Origin: Pseudomonas sp. Irchel s3f7
GTDB taxonomy: Bacteria > Pseudomonadota > Gammaproteobacteria > Pseudomonadales > Pseudomonadaceae
Assembly (NCBI RefSeq): GCF_900187615.1
Contig: NZ_FYDO01000007.1
Span: forward strand, 124,001-188,000
Direction of reading: 5' to 3'
DNA length: 64,000 bases
This document shows positions 28,099 through 37,196 of the stretch, piece after piece. The notes under the pieces were generated by a model. The model was not told where the DNA came from and did not search any database. It was given only the letters and a program-made list of their open reading frames with translations. The first letter of the stretch is position 1. Each line of letters starts with the position of its first letter. Made by a program: the position numbers and the translations under genes.

Positions 28099-30096
28099 AT
28101 GAGTTCTGCCTCGCTAATAAAGACCCCACCGGAGAAGGTGACGGTCAACGGTTGGGTGTTCTACACCTCTACCGCGTTGATTCTATTGTTGACCGCCATT
28201 CTGATCATCGCCCCGCAAGAGGCCGGCAGACTGCTCGGTATGGCGCAAGCCTGGTTGTCCCGCAGCTTCGGCTGGTACTACATGGTGGTGATTGCCGCCT
28301 ACCTGATTTTTGTCATCGGCCTGGCGTTTTCGTCCTACGGCAAACTGAAACTGGGCAGCAAGGACGACACCCCGGACTTCAGCTACGGCGCCTGGGCGGG
28401 GATGCTGTTCTCGTCGGGTATCGGCATTTCGTTGCTGTACTTCGGCGCGTCCGAACCGCTGGATCACTACTTCAATCCGCCGGAAGGCGTCTCCGGCAGC
28501 AACCTCGCGGCACGTCAGGCGGTGCAACTGACGTTCCTGCATTGGGGCCTGCATGGCTGGGCGATCTACGCGTTGGTCGGTCTGGCGGTGGCGTACTTTG
28601 CCTATCGGCATAACCAGCCGCTGGCGTTGCGGTCGGCGTTGTATCCGCTGGTGGGCGAGCGCTGGGTCAAAGGCGCAGCCGGGCATGCGGTGGACGGCTT
28701 CGGCATGTTCGTGACCCTGTTGGGTCTGGTGACGAACCTGGGGATTGGTTCGCTGCAAGTGTCTTCCGGGTTGGAAAACCTGTTCGGCATGGAGCACAGC
28801 AACACCAACCTGCTGATCGTGATCATCGTGATGAGCACCGTGGCGACCATCGCCGCCGTGTCCGGTGTGGAAAACGGTATCCGCCGTCTGTCCAACCTGA
28901 ACATCGTACTGTTCAGCGGCCTGCTGATTTTCGTGCTGTTGTTCGGCCCGACTCTGCACCTGCTCAACGGCTTTGTGCAAAACGTTGGTGACTACCTGAA
29001 CGGCGTGGTGCTGAAGACGTTCGACCTCTATGTGTACGAAGGCGATAGCGAGAAGTCCGACCGCTGGTTGGGCCTGTGGACCCTGTTCTATTGGGCCTGG
29101 TGGATTTCCTGGGCGCCATTCGTAGGCATGTTCATCGCGCGTATTTCCCGTGGTCGCACGGTGCGTGAACTGGTGGCGGGCGTGTTGCTGATTCCGCTGG
29201 GTTTCACCCTGGCGTGGTTGTCGATCTTCGGTAACTCGGCCCTGGACCTGGTGATGAACCATGGGGCGGTGGAGCTCGGGAAGACAGCGCTGGAGCAGCC
29301 GTCCATGGCGATCTACCAGTTGCTTGAGCATTACCCTGCATCGAAGGTGGTGATCGGCGTGTCGATCTTTGTCGGTTTCGTGCTGTTCCTGACCCCGGCG
29401 GACTCCGGTGCGGTGATGATGGCGAATCTGTCGTGCAAGGGCGGCAACGTCGACGAAGACGCCCCGCACTGGCTGCGGATTTTCTGGTCGGCGGTGATCA
29501 CCCTGGTGACCATCGGCCTGCTGTTCGCCGGTAACTTCGAAGCCATGCAAACCATGGTGGTGCTGGCGGGTCTGCCGTTCTCGGTGGTGCTGGTGTGCTT
29601 CATGTTCGGCTTGCACAAGGCCATGCGCCAGGACGTGCAGATCGAACAGGAGCAAGCGCAGTTGGCGGAACGTGGCCGTCGTGGTTTCAGCGAGCGTTTG
29701 ACTCAACTGGACCTGCAACCGAGCCAATCGGTAGTGCAGCGTTTCATGGACAAGCAGGTGAGCCCGGCGCTTGAAGATGCGACGGCGCAGATGCGTGCGC
29801 AAGGTCTGGAAGTGCAGACGTTGCTCGGCAAGTCCAAGCGTTGCATGGGCGTGCGCGTGGAGATGGAAGAGGGCAACCCTTTCGTCTACGAAGTGAGCCT
29901 GGATGGCTACCTGGCCACGCCGACCGAGTCGGTGCAGTCCGACGAGGCGCGACAGCGCTTCTATCGCGCCGAGGTGTACCTGCACAACGGCAGCCAGGAC
30001 TACGACCTGATGGGCTTCACTCAGGATCAGATCACACGTGACGTGCTCGATCAGTTTGAAAGCCATCGCCAGCTCCTTGGCCGGGTTTATAGCTGA
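28099..30096 (+). CDS. betT: BCCT-family choline transporter BetT
   Basis: Sodium- or proton-coupled inner-membrane importer of choline. 665 residues: about 12 hydrophobic segments up to residue 510, with the BCCT signature WTLFYWAWWISWAPFVGMFIARISRGRT in TM8, then a hydrophilic C-terminal tail of about 155 residues. The long tail is typical of E. coli/Pseudomonas BetT and tunes activity to osmolarity. Divergent from betIBA across the BetI operator. The start MSSASLIKTPPEKV follows CTGGAG. Choline rather than betaine specificity rests on the long tail and bet linkage. Confidence 0.92.
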   Translation: MSSASLIKTPPEKVTVNGWVFYTSTALILLLTAILIIAPQEAGRLLGMAQAWLSRSFGWYYMVVIAAYLIFVIGLAFSSYGKLKLGSKDDTPDFSYGAWAGMLFSSGIGISLLYFGASEPLDHYFNPPEGVSGSNLAARQAVQLTFLHWGLHGWAIYALVGLAVAYFAYRHNQPLALRSALYPLVGERWVKGAAGHAVDGFGMFVTLLGLVTNLGIGSLQVSSGLENLFGMEHSNTNLLIVIIVMSTVATIAAVSGVENGIRRLSNLNIVLFSGLLIFVLLFGPTLHLLNGFVQNVGDYLNGVVLKTFDLYVYEGDSEKSDRWLGLWTLFYWAWWISWAPFVGMFIARISRGRTVRELVAGVLLIPLGFTLAWLSIFGNSALDLVMNHGAVELGKTALEQPSMAIYQLLEHYPASKVVIGVSIFVGFVLFLTPADSGAVMMANLSCKGGNVDEDAPHWLRIFWSAVITLVTIGLLFAGNFEAMQTMVVLAGLPFSVVLVCFMFGLHKAMRQDVQIEQEQAQLAERGRRGFSERLTQLDLQPSQSVVQRFMDKQVSPALEDATAQMRAQGLEVQTLLGKSKRCMGVRVEMEEGNPFVYEVSLDGYLATPTESVQSDEARQRFYRAEVYLHNGSQDYDLMGFTQDQITRDVLDQFESHRQLLGRVYS

Positions 30097-30113
30097 GTTG
30101 TGAGTAGCGCCTT

Positions 30114-30192
30114 TGTAGGAGCTGGCTTGCCAGCGAATGCCATACCGCGGTGTATCTGATACACAGCCATCGCCGGCAAGCCGGCTCCTACA
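30114..30192. repeat. REPIN after betT
   Basis: Inverted pair starting TGTAGGAGCTGGCTTGCCAG and ending GCCGGCTCCTACA. Confidence 0.9.
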
Positions 30193-30223
30193 GAGATAGC
30201 GTTGATGCAAATAACGCGTTCAA

Positions 30224-30258
30224 ACAAAAACGCCGCGATCCTCTCGCGGCGTTTTTGT
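30224..30258. terminator. Bidirectional intrinsic terminator between betT and cbcV
   Basis: A 15-bp perfect stem (ACAAAAACGCCGCGA and complement) with a 5-base loop. A-run and T-run on either side let it serve convergent betT and cbcXWV transcripts. Confidence 0.92.
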
Positions 30259-30268
30259 GTCTGTCGTC

Positions 30269-31447
30269 TTACCCCAGGTTCTTGCCGAGCAGCGCGTGAT
30301 ACAGCTCGCTGTCACCCAGAATTCCCACCACATGATTGTTGTCGTGCAGCACCAGTTTGTTGCCGGTCTGATAACGAATCTGCAACGCGTCGCGCATACC
30401 GATGCTCGAGTCCACCAGGGTGGGTCGACGACTCAGGCCTTCGACGGCCTGACCCGGTACCCAGTTTTGCAGATCCAGGTTTGAGCCGTTCTGGCGGGCG
30501 CCCTTGATGGTGTTGCCTTCCGCCAGGTCCAGCCACGAATCGCCGCCTGGATCGAGGCACACGGAACCGTTGATGCGTTTGCAGTTGTCCAGCGTGCGCA
30601 TCAGGCTGCGACCGCACAGCACGTTCAGCGGATTGGTGTGGGCGACGAAGGTCCGTACATAGTCGTCCGCTGGGTTGAGGACGATTTCTTCCGGCTTGCT
30701 GTACTGGATGATCCGGCCGTCTTTCATGATCGCGATGCGACTGCCGAGCTTCAGGGCTTCGTCGAGGTCGTGGCTTACGAACACGATGGTTTTGCTCAGC
30801 TTGCGTTGCAGTTCCAGCAGTTCATCTTGCAGGCCTTGGCGGATCAGCGGGTCAAGTGCCGAGAACGGTTCGTCCATCAGCAGGATGTCAGCGTCCATCG
30901 CCAGCGCACGGGCCAGGCCCACACGTTGCTGCATGCCGCCGGACAGCTCATCGGGTTTCTTGTTGCGCCACTGGGTCAAGCCCACCAGTTCAAGCTTTTC
31001 GTCGACCAGTTTTTTGCGTTCCTTCTCTGGCCGACCCTGCATTTCCAGACCGAAACTGATGTTCTCGCGCACGGTCAGCCAGGGCATCAGGGCGAACTTC
31101 TGGAACACCATTGCAATGCGCTTGGTGCGCATCATTTTCAGCTCTGCCGGGGTGCAGGAGGCGATATCGATCTGTTTGCCTTCATGCTCGACGAACAACT
31201 TGCCGCGGCTCACGGTATTTAGGCCGTTGATGCAGCGCAGCAGGCTGGACTTGCCGGACCCGGACAGGCCCATCAGCACGCAGATTTCACCTTTCTCGAT
31301 ATCCAGGCTGGCTTTTTCAACGCCGACAATCTGCCCGGTCTTTTTCAGGATTTCGTTTCGGGTCATGCCCTGGTCAAGCAGTTTCAAGGCTTCGCGCGGA
31401 TCTCTGGCGAAGATCACGTCGACGTCTTCAAAGCGAATAATGCTCAT
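30269..31447 (-). CDS. cbcV: Glycine betaine/choline ABC transporter ATPase CbcV
   Basis: 392 residues. Walker A GLSGSGKSS, signature LSGGMQQR, Walker B ILLMDEPFSALD and switch histidine SHDLDEA. The N-terminal 50 residues and the C-terminal CBS-like region (MRDALQIRYQTGNKLVLHDNNHVVGILGD) are as in ProV/OpuAA. Energises uptake of betaine-type solutes. Its ATG overlaps the cbcW stop in an ATGA arrangement, so translation is coupled. Gene name by analogy to P. aeruginosa/P. syringae cbcXWV. Confidence 0.94.
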   Translation of the reverse strand: MSIIRFEDVDVIFARDPREALKLLDQGMTRNEILKKTGQIVGVEKASLDIEKGEICVLMGLSGSGKSSLLRCINGLNTVSRGKLFVEHEGKQIDIASCTPAELKMMRTKRIAMVFQKFALMPWLTVRENISFGLEMQGRPEKERKKLVDEKLELVGLTQWRNKKPDELSGGMQQRVGLARALAMDADILLMDEPFSALDPLIRQGLQDELLELQRKLSKTIVFVSHDLDEALKLGSRIAIMKDGRIIQYSKPEEIVLNPADDYVRTFVAHTNPLNVLCGRSLMRTLDNCKRINGSVCLDPGGDSWLDLAEGNTIKGARQNGSNLDLQNWVPGQAVEGLSRRPTLVDSSIGMRDALQIRYQTGNKLVLHDNNHVVGILGDSELYHALLGKNLG

Positions 31448-32289
31448 GCGTCACCCCCTACTTTAGCGTCGGGTTGTTTGCAGATACGGTCGAGCATGAT
31501 CGCCAGCAGTACGATCGCCAGGCCCGCTTCGAAGCCCAGGGCGATATCAGCGGTATTCAGTGCGTTGACCACCGGTTTGCCCAGGCCATCGGCGCCCACC
31601 AGTGCCGCGATCACCACCATCGAGAGCGACAGCATGATGCACTGGGTGATGCCGGCCGCGATGCTTGGCATGGCATGGGGCAGTTCGATCCGTGAGAGCA
31701 GTTGGCGACGCGAGCAGCCAAAGGCCTTGCCGGCATCCATCAGTTCTTGCGGGACATCGCGGATGCCCAGGTAGGTCAGGCGGATCGGCGCGGCAATGGC
31801 GAACACCACGGTGGAGATCAGGCCCGGCACCACGCCCAGCCCGAAGAGGGTCAGGGTAGGAATGAGGTAAACGAAGGTCGGTACGGTCTGCATCAGATCG
31901 AGTACCGGACGCATTACAGTGTAGAACATCGGCTTGTGCGCGGCGACGATGCCCAACGGCACGCCGATCAATACGCAGACCAGGGTGGCGAACAACACCT
32001 GGGCGAGGGTTTCCATGGTTTCCTGCCAGTACCCCAGGTTGAGGATCAGCAGGAAGGAGGCGATGACGAAAGCGGTCAGGCCCCATTTGCGCTGGATGAA
32101 GTGGGCGAGCAGTGCGATCAGGCCGATCAATGCCAGCGGGTTGAACCAGGTCAGCGCAAAAGTCACGCCGTGGATCATCGTTTCCAGTGTCACGGCGATG
32201 GCGTCGAAGGTGTTGGCGCCGTGTTGCGTCAACCATTCAACGAAGCCTGCGATGTACTGGCCTAGAGGTATTTTCTGATCAATCAGCAT
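31444..32289 (-). CDS. cbcW: Betaine/choline ABC transporter permease CbcW
   Basis: 281 residues with about six hydrophobic helices and the binding-protein-dependent permease EAA-like loop around ELMDAGKAFGCSRRQLLSRIELPHAMPSI. It is the membrane subunit of the Cbc transporter and in P. aeruginosa serves several binding proteins (CbcX, CaiX, BetX). The start MLIDQKIPLGQY is chosen from family N-termini; an in-frame ATG 18 bases upstream is also possible, and neither has a good ribosome site. It lies 76 bases after cbcX and overlaps cbcV. Confidence 0.92.
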   Translation of the reverse strand: MLIDQKIPLGQYIAGFVEWLTQHGANTFDAIAVTLETMIHGVTFALTWFNPLALIGLIALLAHFIQRKWGLTAFVIASFLLILNLGYWQETMETLAQVLFATLVCVLIGVPLGIVAAHKPMFYTVMRPVLDLMQTVPTFVYLIPTLTLFGLGVVPGLISTVVFAIAAPIRLTYLGIRDVPQELMDAGKAFGCSRRQLLSRIELPHAMPSIAAGITQCIMLSLSMVVIAALVGADGLGKPVVNALNTADIALGFEAGLAIVLLAIMLDRICKQPDAKVGGDA

Positions 32290-32365
32290 GGTAGTGAACG
32301 TCCGCATGCGAGGAAATAAACAGCCCGGGCGGCTACACCGCCCGGCATAAGCGATGCTCCCTGAT

Positions 32366-33313
32366 TCAAGGCGTCAGTTTGGCTTTCACGGCCTCCAGGC
32401 CAGGTTTACCGTCAATGGTGGTCACGCCAGCGAGCCAGGTATCGAGCACCTGTGGATTCTTTTTCAGCCAGGCCTTGGCGGCCGCGTCAGGCTTCATCTT
32501 GTCGTCCAGGATGTTGCCCATCAGTTCGCTTTCCATGTCGACGGTGAACTCCAGGTTTTTCAGCAACTGACCCACGTTGCTGCACTCCTGGGCGTAACCC
32601 TTGCGGGTGTTGGTCGCCACGGTGGCGGCACCGAAATCCGGGCCGAAGAAGTCATCGCCACCGGTCAGGTATTGGATCTTGAAGCGCTTGTTCATCGGGT
32701 GCGGCGCCCAGCCGAGGAACACTACGGCGGTGTCGCGTTTCTGTGCACGATCGACTTGCGAGAGCATGCCCGCTTCGCTGGACTCGACCATCTTGAAACC
32801 GGCGGTTTTCAGGCCGAAGGCGTCTTTGTCGATCATGCTCTGGATCAGACGGTTGCCGTCGTTGCCAGGCTCGATGCCGTAGATCTTGCCGTCGAGTTCT
32901 TTCTTGAATTTGGCGATGTCGGCGAAGTCATGCAGCCCTTTGTCGTACAGCGCCTGAGGCACGGCGAGGGTGTACTTGGCGCCTTTGAGGTTGGTGCGCA
33001 CAGTCTCGACGGTGCCCGCATCGCGGTAGGCCTTGATGTCGTTTTCCATGGTCGGCATCCAGTTGCCCAGGAACACGTCCATGTTCTTGCCGTCGGCCAG
33101 GGACTTGTAGGTCACGGGCACGGAAATCATGGTGGTCTTGGTCTTGTAGCCGAGGGCGTTGAGTACGACGCTGGTGGTCGCGGTAGTCGCGGTGATGTCG
33201 GTCCAGCCGACATCGGAGAAGTTTACGGTGCTGCATTGGGCCGGTTCGGCGGCTTGCGCCAGAACCGGCAGACTAAGCAGGGCGGCCAACAACAACGACG
33301 GGGAACCTTTCAT
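32366..33313 (-). CDS. cbcX: Choline/betaine-binding protein CbcX
   Basis: 315 residues with a signal peptide (MKGSPSLLLAALLSLPVLAQAAE). The mature protein belongs to the OpuAC/ChoX type: VNFSDVGWTDITATTATTSVVLNALGY at the start, FLGNWMPTME, and VVFLGWAPHPMN, whose tryptophans probably line the quaternary-ammonium cage. The start follows AAGGAGT; 42 in-frame codons upstream are non-family. First gene of cbcXWV. The 435-base upstream interval shared with sdaB carries a 21-bp-period direct repeat, a likely GbdR site. Confidence 0.93.
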   Translation of the reverse strand: MKGSPSLLLAALLSLPVLAQAAEPAQCSTVNFSDVGWTDITATTATTSVVLNALGYKTKTTMISVPVTYKSLADGKNMDVFLGNWMPTMENDIKAYRDAGTVETVRTNLKGAKYTLAVPQALYDKGLHDFADIAKFKKELDGKIYGIEPGNDGNRLIQSMIDKDAFGLKTAGFKMVESSEAGMLSQVDRAQKRDTAVVFLGWAPHPMNKRFKIQYLTGGDDFFGPDFGAATVATNTRKGYAQECSNVGQLLKNLEFTVDMESELMGNILDDKMKPDAAAKAWLKKNPQVLDTWLAGVTTIDGKPGLEAVKAKLTP

Positions 33314-33471
33314 GGATGGACTCCTTGGTGTTTTTTTTGGCAGTGTTCCGACTGGACCACCGCACTTATAGGTTGCGGTTGGATGGCGTTCTGGAGACAG
33401 CTCTACCACGGCGCCTTGCAATCGAGTCGATACGATCATGTACCAGTGAAAATCTGACGCCTACAGGGCGC

Positions 33472-33504
33472 GTCGTATCCAGTACAGGGATGGTCGCATC
33501 CAGT
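33472..33504. promoter_or_regulatory. 21-bp-period direct repeat between cbcX and sdaB (GbdR-site candidate)
   Basis: GTCGTATCCAGT at 33472-33483 recurs as GTCGCATCCAGT at 33493-33504, 11 of 12 bases identical and exactly 21 bases apart, two helical turns, as AraC-type regulators prefer. The rest of the 33314-33748 interval holds no gene I can support. Confidence 0.6.
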
Positions 33505-33748
33505 GTCGGTGACGTCGTTTACAGATTTTTTCAGGCTCATTTGGCCGTTCGGATCGCAAAAAAACGGCGAAAACGCGGCGTAAAAGACACACGGCGTTCG
33601 TGGGCATGAGTGCGTCGGTTAGAGACGTCGAACAACACGATAAAAGCTTGATGATGCGGCCACCTCGACGGATTGCAGCTTGAGCGTAGCAGCTCCGTCA
33701 CCGGGCGTTTTTGCGCCTGGAGTTGGTACATCCAGGAGTTCTGCAGTC

Positions 33749-35125
33749 ATGGCAATCAGTGTTTTCGACCTGTTCAAAATCGGCATCGGACCTTCCAGCT
33801 CCCACACCGTTGGGCCCATGCGGGCAGCGGCGTTGTTCGTTCAAGGCCTGCGTGATCGAGGACAACTGAAGCAAGTGCGGCGTGTCGAAGTCCAGCTGTT
33901 TGGCTCGCTGTCGGCCACCGGCATCGGGCACGGCAGCGACAACGCGGTGATCATGGGCCTGATGGGCGAATGGCCGGACGCGATCGATCCGTCGCAAATC
34001 GGCATTCGCATCGCCACGCTGCGCGAAACGAATACCTTGTTGCTCGACGGCCACCTCGAGGTCCCGTTCGTCTGGGGCAGCGACATGCGCCTGATCGACG
34101 AAAACCTGCCGTACCACCCCAACGCCATGACCCTGATTGTCGAGGACGAACGCGGTGAGTTTCATCGCGACACCTACTATTCGGTCGGTGGTGGTTTTGT
34201 CGTCGATGAGGCGCAGGCTGCAAGCGGCGTCGTCGACCTGGATCGCACGATGTTGCCGTACGATTTTTCCAGCGCGGCCGAGCTGCTGGAACTGTGCAAG
34301 AAGCACAACCTGCGGGTGGCCGAATTAATGATGGCCAACGAGAAAGTCTGGCGCAGCGAGGAGGAAATCCGCAGCGGCCTGATGACGCTCTGGCGTGCCA
34401 TGCAGGATTGCGTCGAGCAAGGTCTCAAGCACGAAGGCATCCTGCCCGGTGGCCTCAACGTGCGGCGCCGCGCGGCAAAACTGCATCGCAGTTTGCAGGA
34501 GCTGAACAAGCCCAACGTCATCGGTTCGACCTTGAGTGCGATGGAGTGGGTCAACCTGTTCGCCCTGGCGGTCAACGAAGAAAACGCGGCCGGCGGGCGC
34601 ATGGTCACGGCGCCGACCAATGGTGCGGCGGGGATCATTCCGGCGGTGTTGCACTACTTTATGAAGTTCAGCGAAGCGGTGACCGACGCCAACGTCGTGG
34701 ATTACCTGCTCGGGGCGGCGGCGGTCGGGATTCTGTGCAAGAAGAACGCTTCGATCTCCGGTGCCGAAGTGGGTTGCCAGGGCGAAGTCGGTTCGGCCTG
34801 CGCGATGGCAGCAGCGGGGCTGGCGGAAATCCTCGGCGCCACGCCGGAGCAACTGTGCAACGCGGCGGAAATCGGCCTGGAACACAACCTCGGCCTGACG
34901 TGCGACCCAGTGGGTGGCCTGGTGCAGGTGCCGTGCATCGAGCGCAACGCAATTGCGGCGGTGAAGGCGATCAACGCGGCGCAAATGGCTCTGCGGGGTG
35001 ATGGGCAGCACTTCATTTCGCTGGATCGGGTGATTCGCACGATGCGCGATACCGGCGCCGATATGCATGACAAATATAAGGAGACATCGCGGGGTGGCCT
35101 GGCGGTCAGCGCGGTGGAGTGTTGA
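33749..35125 (+). CDS. sdaB: L-serine ammonia-lyase, single-chain iron-sulfur type
   Basis: 458 residues. Deaminates L-serine to pyruvate and ammonia, draining the serine formed from betaine-derived glycine. N-terminal SDH-beta domain begins [24 protein letters not shown]. The C-terminal domain carries three cysteines for the [4Fe-4S] cluster, in [12 protein letters not shown] and [11 protein letters not shown]...VPCIERN. The start has AGGAG upstream; an in-frame extension of 23 codons is not family-like. It is divergent from cbcX and precedes gbdR. Confidence 0.95.
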   Translation: MAISVFDLFKIGIGPSSSHTVGPMRAAALFVQGLRDRGQLKQVRRVEVQLFGSLSATGIGHGSDNAVIMGLMGEWPDAIDPSQIGIRIATLRETNTLLLDGHLEVPFVWGSDMRLIDENLPYHPNAMTLIVEDERGEFHRDTYYSVGGGFVVDEAQAASGVVDLDRTMLPYDFSSAAELLELCKKHNLRVAELMMANEKVWRSEEEIRSGLMTLWRAMQDCVEQGLKHEGILPGGLNVRRRAAKLHRSLQELNKPNVIGSTLSAMEWVNLFALAVNEENAAGGRMVTAPTNGAAGIIPAVLHYFMKFSEAVTDANVVDYLLGAAAVGILCKKNASISGAEVGCQGEVGSACAMAAAGLAEILGATPEQLCNAAEIGLEHNLGLTCDPVGGLVQVPCIERNAIAAVKAINAAQMALRGDGQHFISLDRVIRTMRDTGADMHDKYKETSRGGLAVSAVEC

Positions 35126-35126
35126 G

Positions 35127-35214
35127 TGTAGGAGCCGGCTTGCTGGCGATTCAGACGACGCGGTGAGTCAGTCAATCCGCGTTATCGTTTATCGCCAGCA
35201 AGCCGGCTCCTACA
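35127..35214. repeat. REPIN after sdaB
   Basis: Inverted pair with outer ends TGTAGGAGCCGGCTTGCTGG and the complement. The inner loop is closely related, in reverse orientation, to that of the REPIN at 48555-48642. Confidence 0.9.
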
Positions 35215-35540
35215 GACGAGGCTTTACCAGTCAAAACTGCGCGCTAAGTGAACACCCGATTTAAACCGCGCCACCTTTTGGCGCGTCGCTAACAGATAAC
35301 TCGCTTCACCGATGGTCGGCTCCTATTCAGAGGCTCGACCACTCGTCACCCGTGCCTGTGGTGACACTCTTTCGCGGCGGCTCTGAGCCCAGTTCCCACA
35401 AGTGCTACCGAATTGCTCACAGCTCGTGGGGCGGGGCGCTTGCCAGCCTTGATGGCCATTTAAATCCCCCTTTCCTGTGTGTCATGTATAGACACATTCC
35501 GACGTCGTTTTCAGGAGTTATTGAACGCACATTCAAAAAT

Positions 35541-35556
35541 AGGCACGGCAATTGCT
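35541..35556 (+). promoter_or_regulatory. Sigma-54 promoter upstream of gbdR
   Basis: AGGCACGGCAATTGCT matches the -24/-12 consensus: GG at 35542-35543, ten bases, then GC at 35554-35555, with TTGCT intact. The start point would be near 35567, giving an 86-base leader. The remaining interval 35215-35652 holds a small hairpin at 35268-35284 and nothing else I can name. Confidence 0.75.
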
Positions 35557-35652
35557 CTGTCATTACAAAGCCCGTCTCCCACGCGAGAACGATGGCAATA
35601 ACAAGAGCCTCCGCCTGAGGCCATCACCTGCTTTGTGTGAGGAGATACCGCG

Positions 35653-36756
35653 ATGACGTCGTTCAACTCCGGGGCCCAACCCCAGAACCGTGCGCCTCAA
35701 TCCATCGGCTTTCTGCTGCTGGACAATTTCACGCTGATTTCTCTGGCCTCCGCGGTAGAACCGCTGCGCATGGCCAACCAGTTGTCCGGCCGCGAGCTGT
35801 ATCGCTGGACGACCCTCACCGTTGATGGCGGTCAGGTCTGGGCCAGTGACGGCCTGCAAATCACCCCCGACGCCTCCATGCACAAAGCCCCGCCAATGGA
35901 CACCATCATCGTTTGCGGTGGCATCGGCATCCAGCGCACTGTCACCCGGGAACACGTGTCATGGCTGCAAAGCCAGGCGCGTCAGTCCCGTCGTCTGGGC
36001 GCGGTCTGCACCGGCAGCTGGGCCCTGGCCTGCGCCGGTCTGCTGGATGGTTTCGATTGCAGCGTGCACTGGGAATGCCTGGCGGCGATGCAGGAAGCTT
36101 TCCCGCGTGTGGTGATGAGCACCCGTCTGTTCACTCTCGACCGAAACCGTTTCACCAGTTCCGGCGGCACCGCACCGCTGGACATGATGTTGCACCTGAT
36201 CAGCCGCGATCACGGCCGTGAACTGTCGGCCGCGATTTCCGAGATGTTTGTCTACGAGCGTATCCGTAACGAGCAGGACCACCAGCGTGTGCCGCTCAAG
36301 CATATGCTCGGCACCAACCAGCCGAAGCTGCAGGAAATCGTTGCGCTGATGGAAGCCAACCTCGAAGAGCCGATCGATCTGGACGAACTGGCGGTGTATG
36401 TCGCGGTGTCGCGTCGACAGCTCGAACGGCTGTTCCAGAAATACCTGCACTGCTCGCCGTCGCGTTACTACCTCAAGTTGCGTTTGATTCGCGCTCGGCA
36501 GTTGCTCAAGCAAACGCCGATGTCGATCATCGAAGTGGCGTCGGTGTGCGGGTTTGTGTCCACGCCGCACTTCTCCAAGTGCTACCGCGAATACTTTGGC
36601 ATTCCGCCGCGTGACGAGCGCGTAGGTTCCAATACCACGCAGCAAGTGGCGATGATGCCGCTGCCGCAAGCGCTGGTACTGTCGCCGTTGTCCGGGCCGT
36701 TGTCGGCGCTGAGCCAGGCGCGTAATGAGTCGACGTTTGCCAGCGTAAGGCTCTAG
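35653..36756 (+). CDS. gbdR: GbdR, AraC-family activator of betaine catabolism
   Basis: 367 residues: a GATase1/DJ-1-like sensor domain (IGFLLLDNFTLISLASAVEPLRMAN to about residue 190), then an AraC double helix-turn-helix (DLDELAVYVAVSRRQLERLFQKYL and MSIIEVASVCGFVSTPHFSKCYREYFG). In P. aeruginosa GbdR senses glycine betaine and dimethylglycine and activates gbcAB, dgc, sox, cbcXWV and plcH. Position after sdaB and next to carnitine genes matches. A sigma-54 promoter lies upstream, consistent with reported NtrC/CbrB control. Paralogue CdhR lies 6 kb downstream. Confidence 0.94.
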   Translation: MTSFNSGAQPQNRAPQSIGFLLLDNFTLISLASAVEPLRMANQLSGRELYRWTTLTVDGGQVWASDGLQITPDASMHKAPPMDTIIVCGGIGIQRTVTREHVSWLQSQARQSRRLGAVCTGSWALACAGLLDGFDCSVHWECLAAMQEAFPRVVMSTRLFTLDRNRFTSSGGTAPLDMMLHLISRDHGRELSAAISEMFVYERIRNEQDHQRVPLKHMLGTNQPKLQEIVALMEANLEEPIDLDELAVYVAVSRRQLERLFQKYLHCSPSRYYLKLRLIRARQLLKQTPMSIIEVASVCGFVSTPHFSKCYREYFGIPPRDERVGSNTTQQVAMMPLPQALVLSPLSGPLSALSQARNESTFASVRL

Positions 36757-36770
36757 ACCGAGGGTCCATT

Positions 36771-36828
36771 AAAAGATCGCAGCCTCCGGAGCTCCTGTAG
36801 GAGCTGCCGAAGGCTGCGATCTTTTGAT
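36771..36828. repeat. Inverted repeat of the AGATCGCAGCCT family
   Basis: Arms starting AAAAGATCGCAGCCT and ending AGGCTGCGATCTTTT enclose GAGCTCCTGTAGGAGCT. The T-run on the plus strand lets it double as the gbdR terminator. The downstream TTTGATC triplication up to 36840 looks like slippage. Confidence 0.75.
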
Positions 36829-36839
36829 CTTTTGATCTT

Positions 36840-37106
36840 TTATCGGCTGGTGTGGCTCTGCTGATACTCCGCCAATGCCGGCAATAACTGCTTGTCGATG
36901 GCCTGGCGCACTGCCGGCAAAATTGTCGCGCTGCTGGTGTACATCTGCTTGACCATTGTGCGCAGCACGGTGGCCCGTTCGTTGTTCAAACCTCGTACCG
37001 CACACTCACAAGCCTGCTCGGCTGTGGATCCGCTGGGTACCTGAAAGCCCAATGACTTGAGCTGCCCCAACAGGTCTTCCTGGTCTATCAAATCGGCGTA
37101 CATCAT
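36840..37106 (-). CDS. Hypothetical protein, 88 residues
   Basis: Predicted all-helical, soluble, no signal peptide. It begins MMYADLIDQEDLLGQLKSLGF and contains EQACECAVRGLNNERATVLRTMVKQMY. I do not recognise a family. The ATG at 37104-37106 has AAGGA seven bases upstream, which supports a genuine gene; the longer in-frame reading to 37196 does not look coding. It is convergent with gbdR and sits at the edge of the carnitine genes. Confidence 0.6.
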   Translation of the reverse strand: MMYADLIDQEDLLGQLKSLGFQVPSGSTAEQACECAVRGLNNERATVLRTMVKQMYTSSATILPAVRQAIDKQLLPALAEYQQSHTSR

Positions 37107-37196
37107 GACGCAATCCTTCTTCAGGGAACGGTGTCGTGAATCGATTCTGGTGGGGGTGCGGGGTGTCGGCAAGGGCGATTTGTCGCAATGCCTCAA

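Noticed and set aside
28183..30210. 675-residue His/Gln-rich open frame antisense to betT
   Set aside because: Histidine/glutamine richness is the usual signature of the complement of hydrophobic codons; it begins inside the REPIN.
35352..35618. 88-residue open frame upstream of gbdR
   Set aside because: It overlaps the sigma-54 promoter, has no good ribosome site and resembles no protein.
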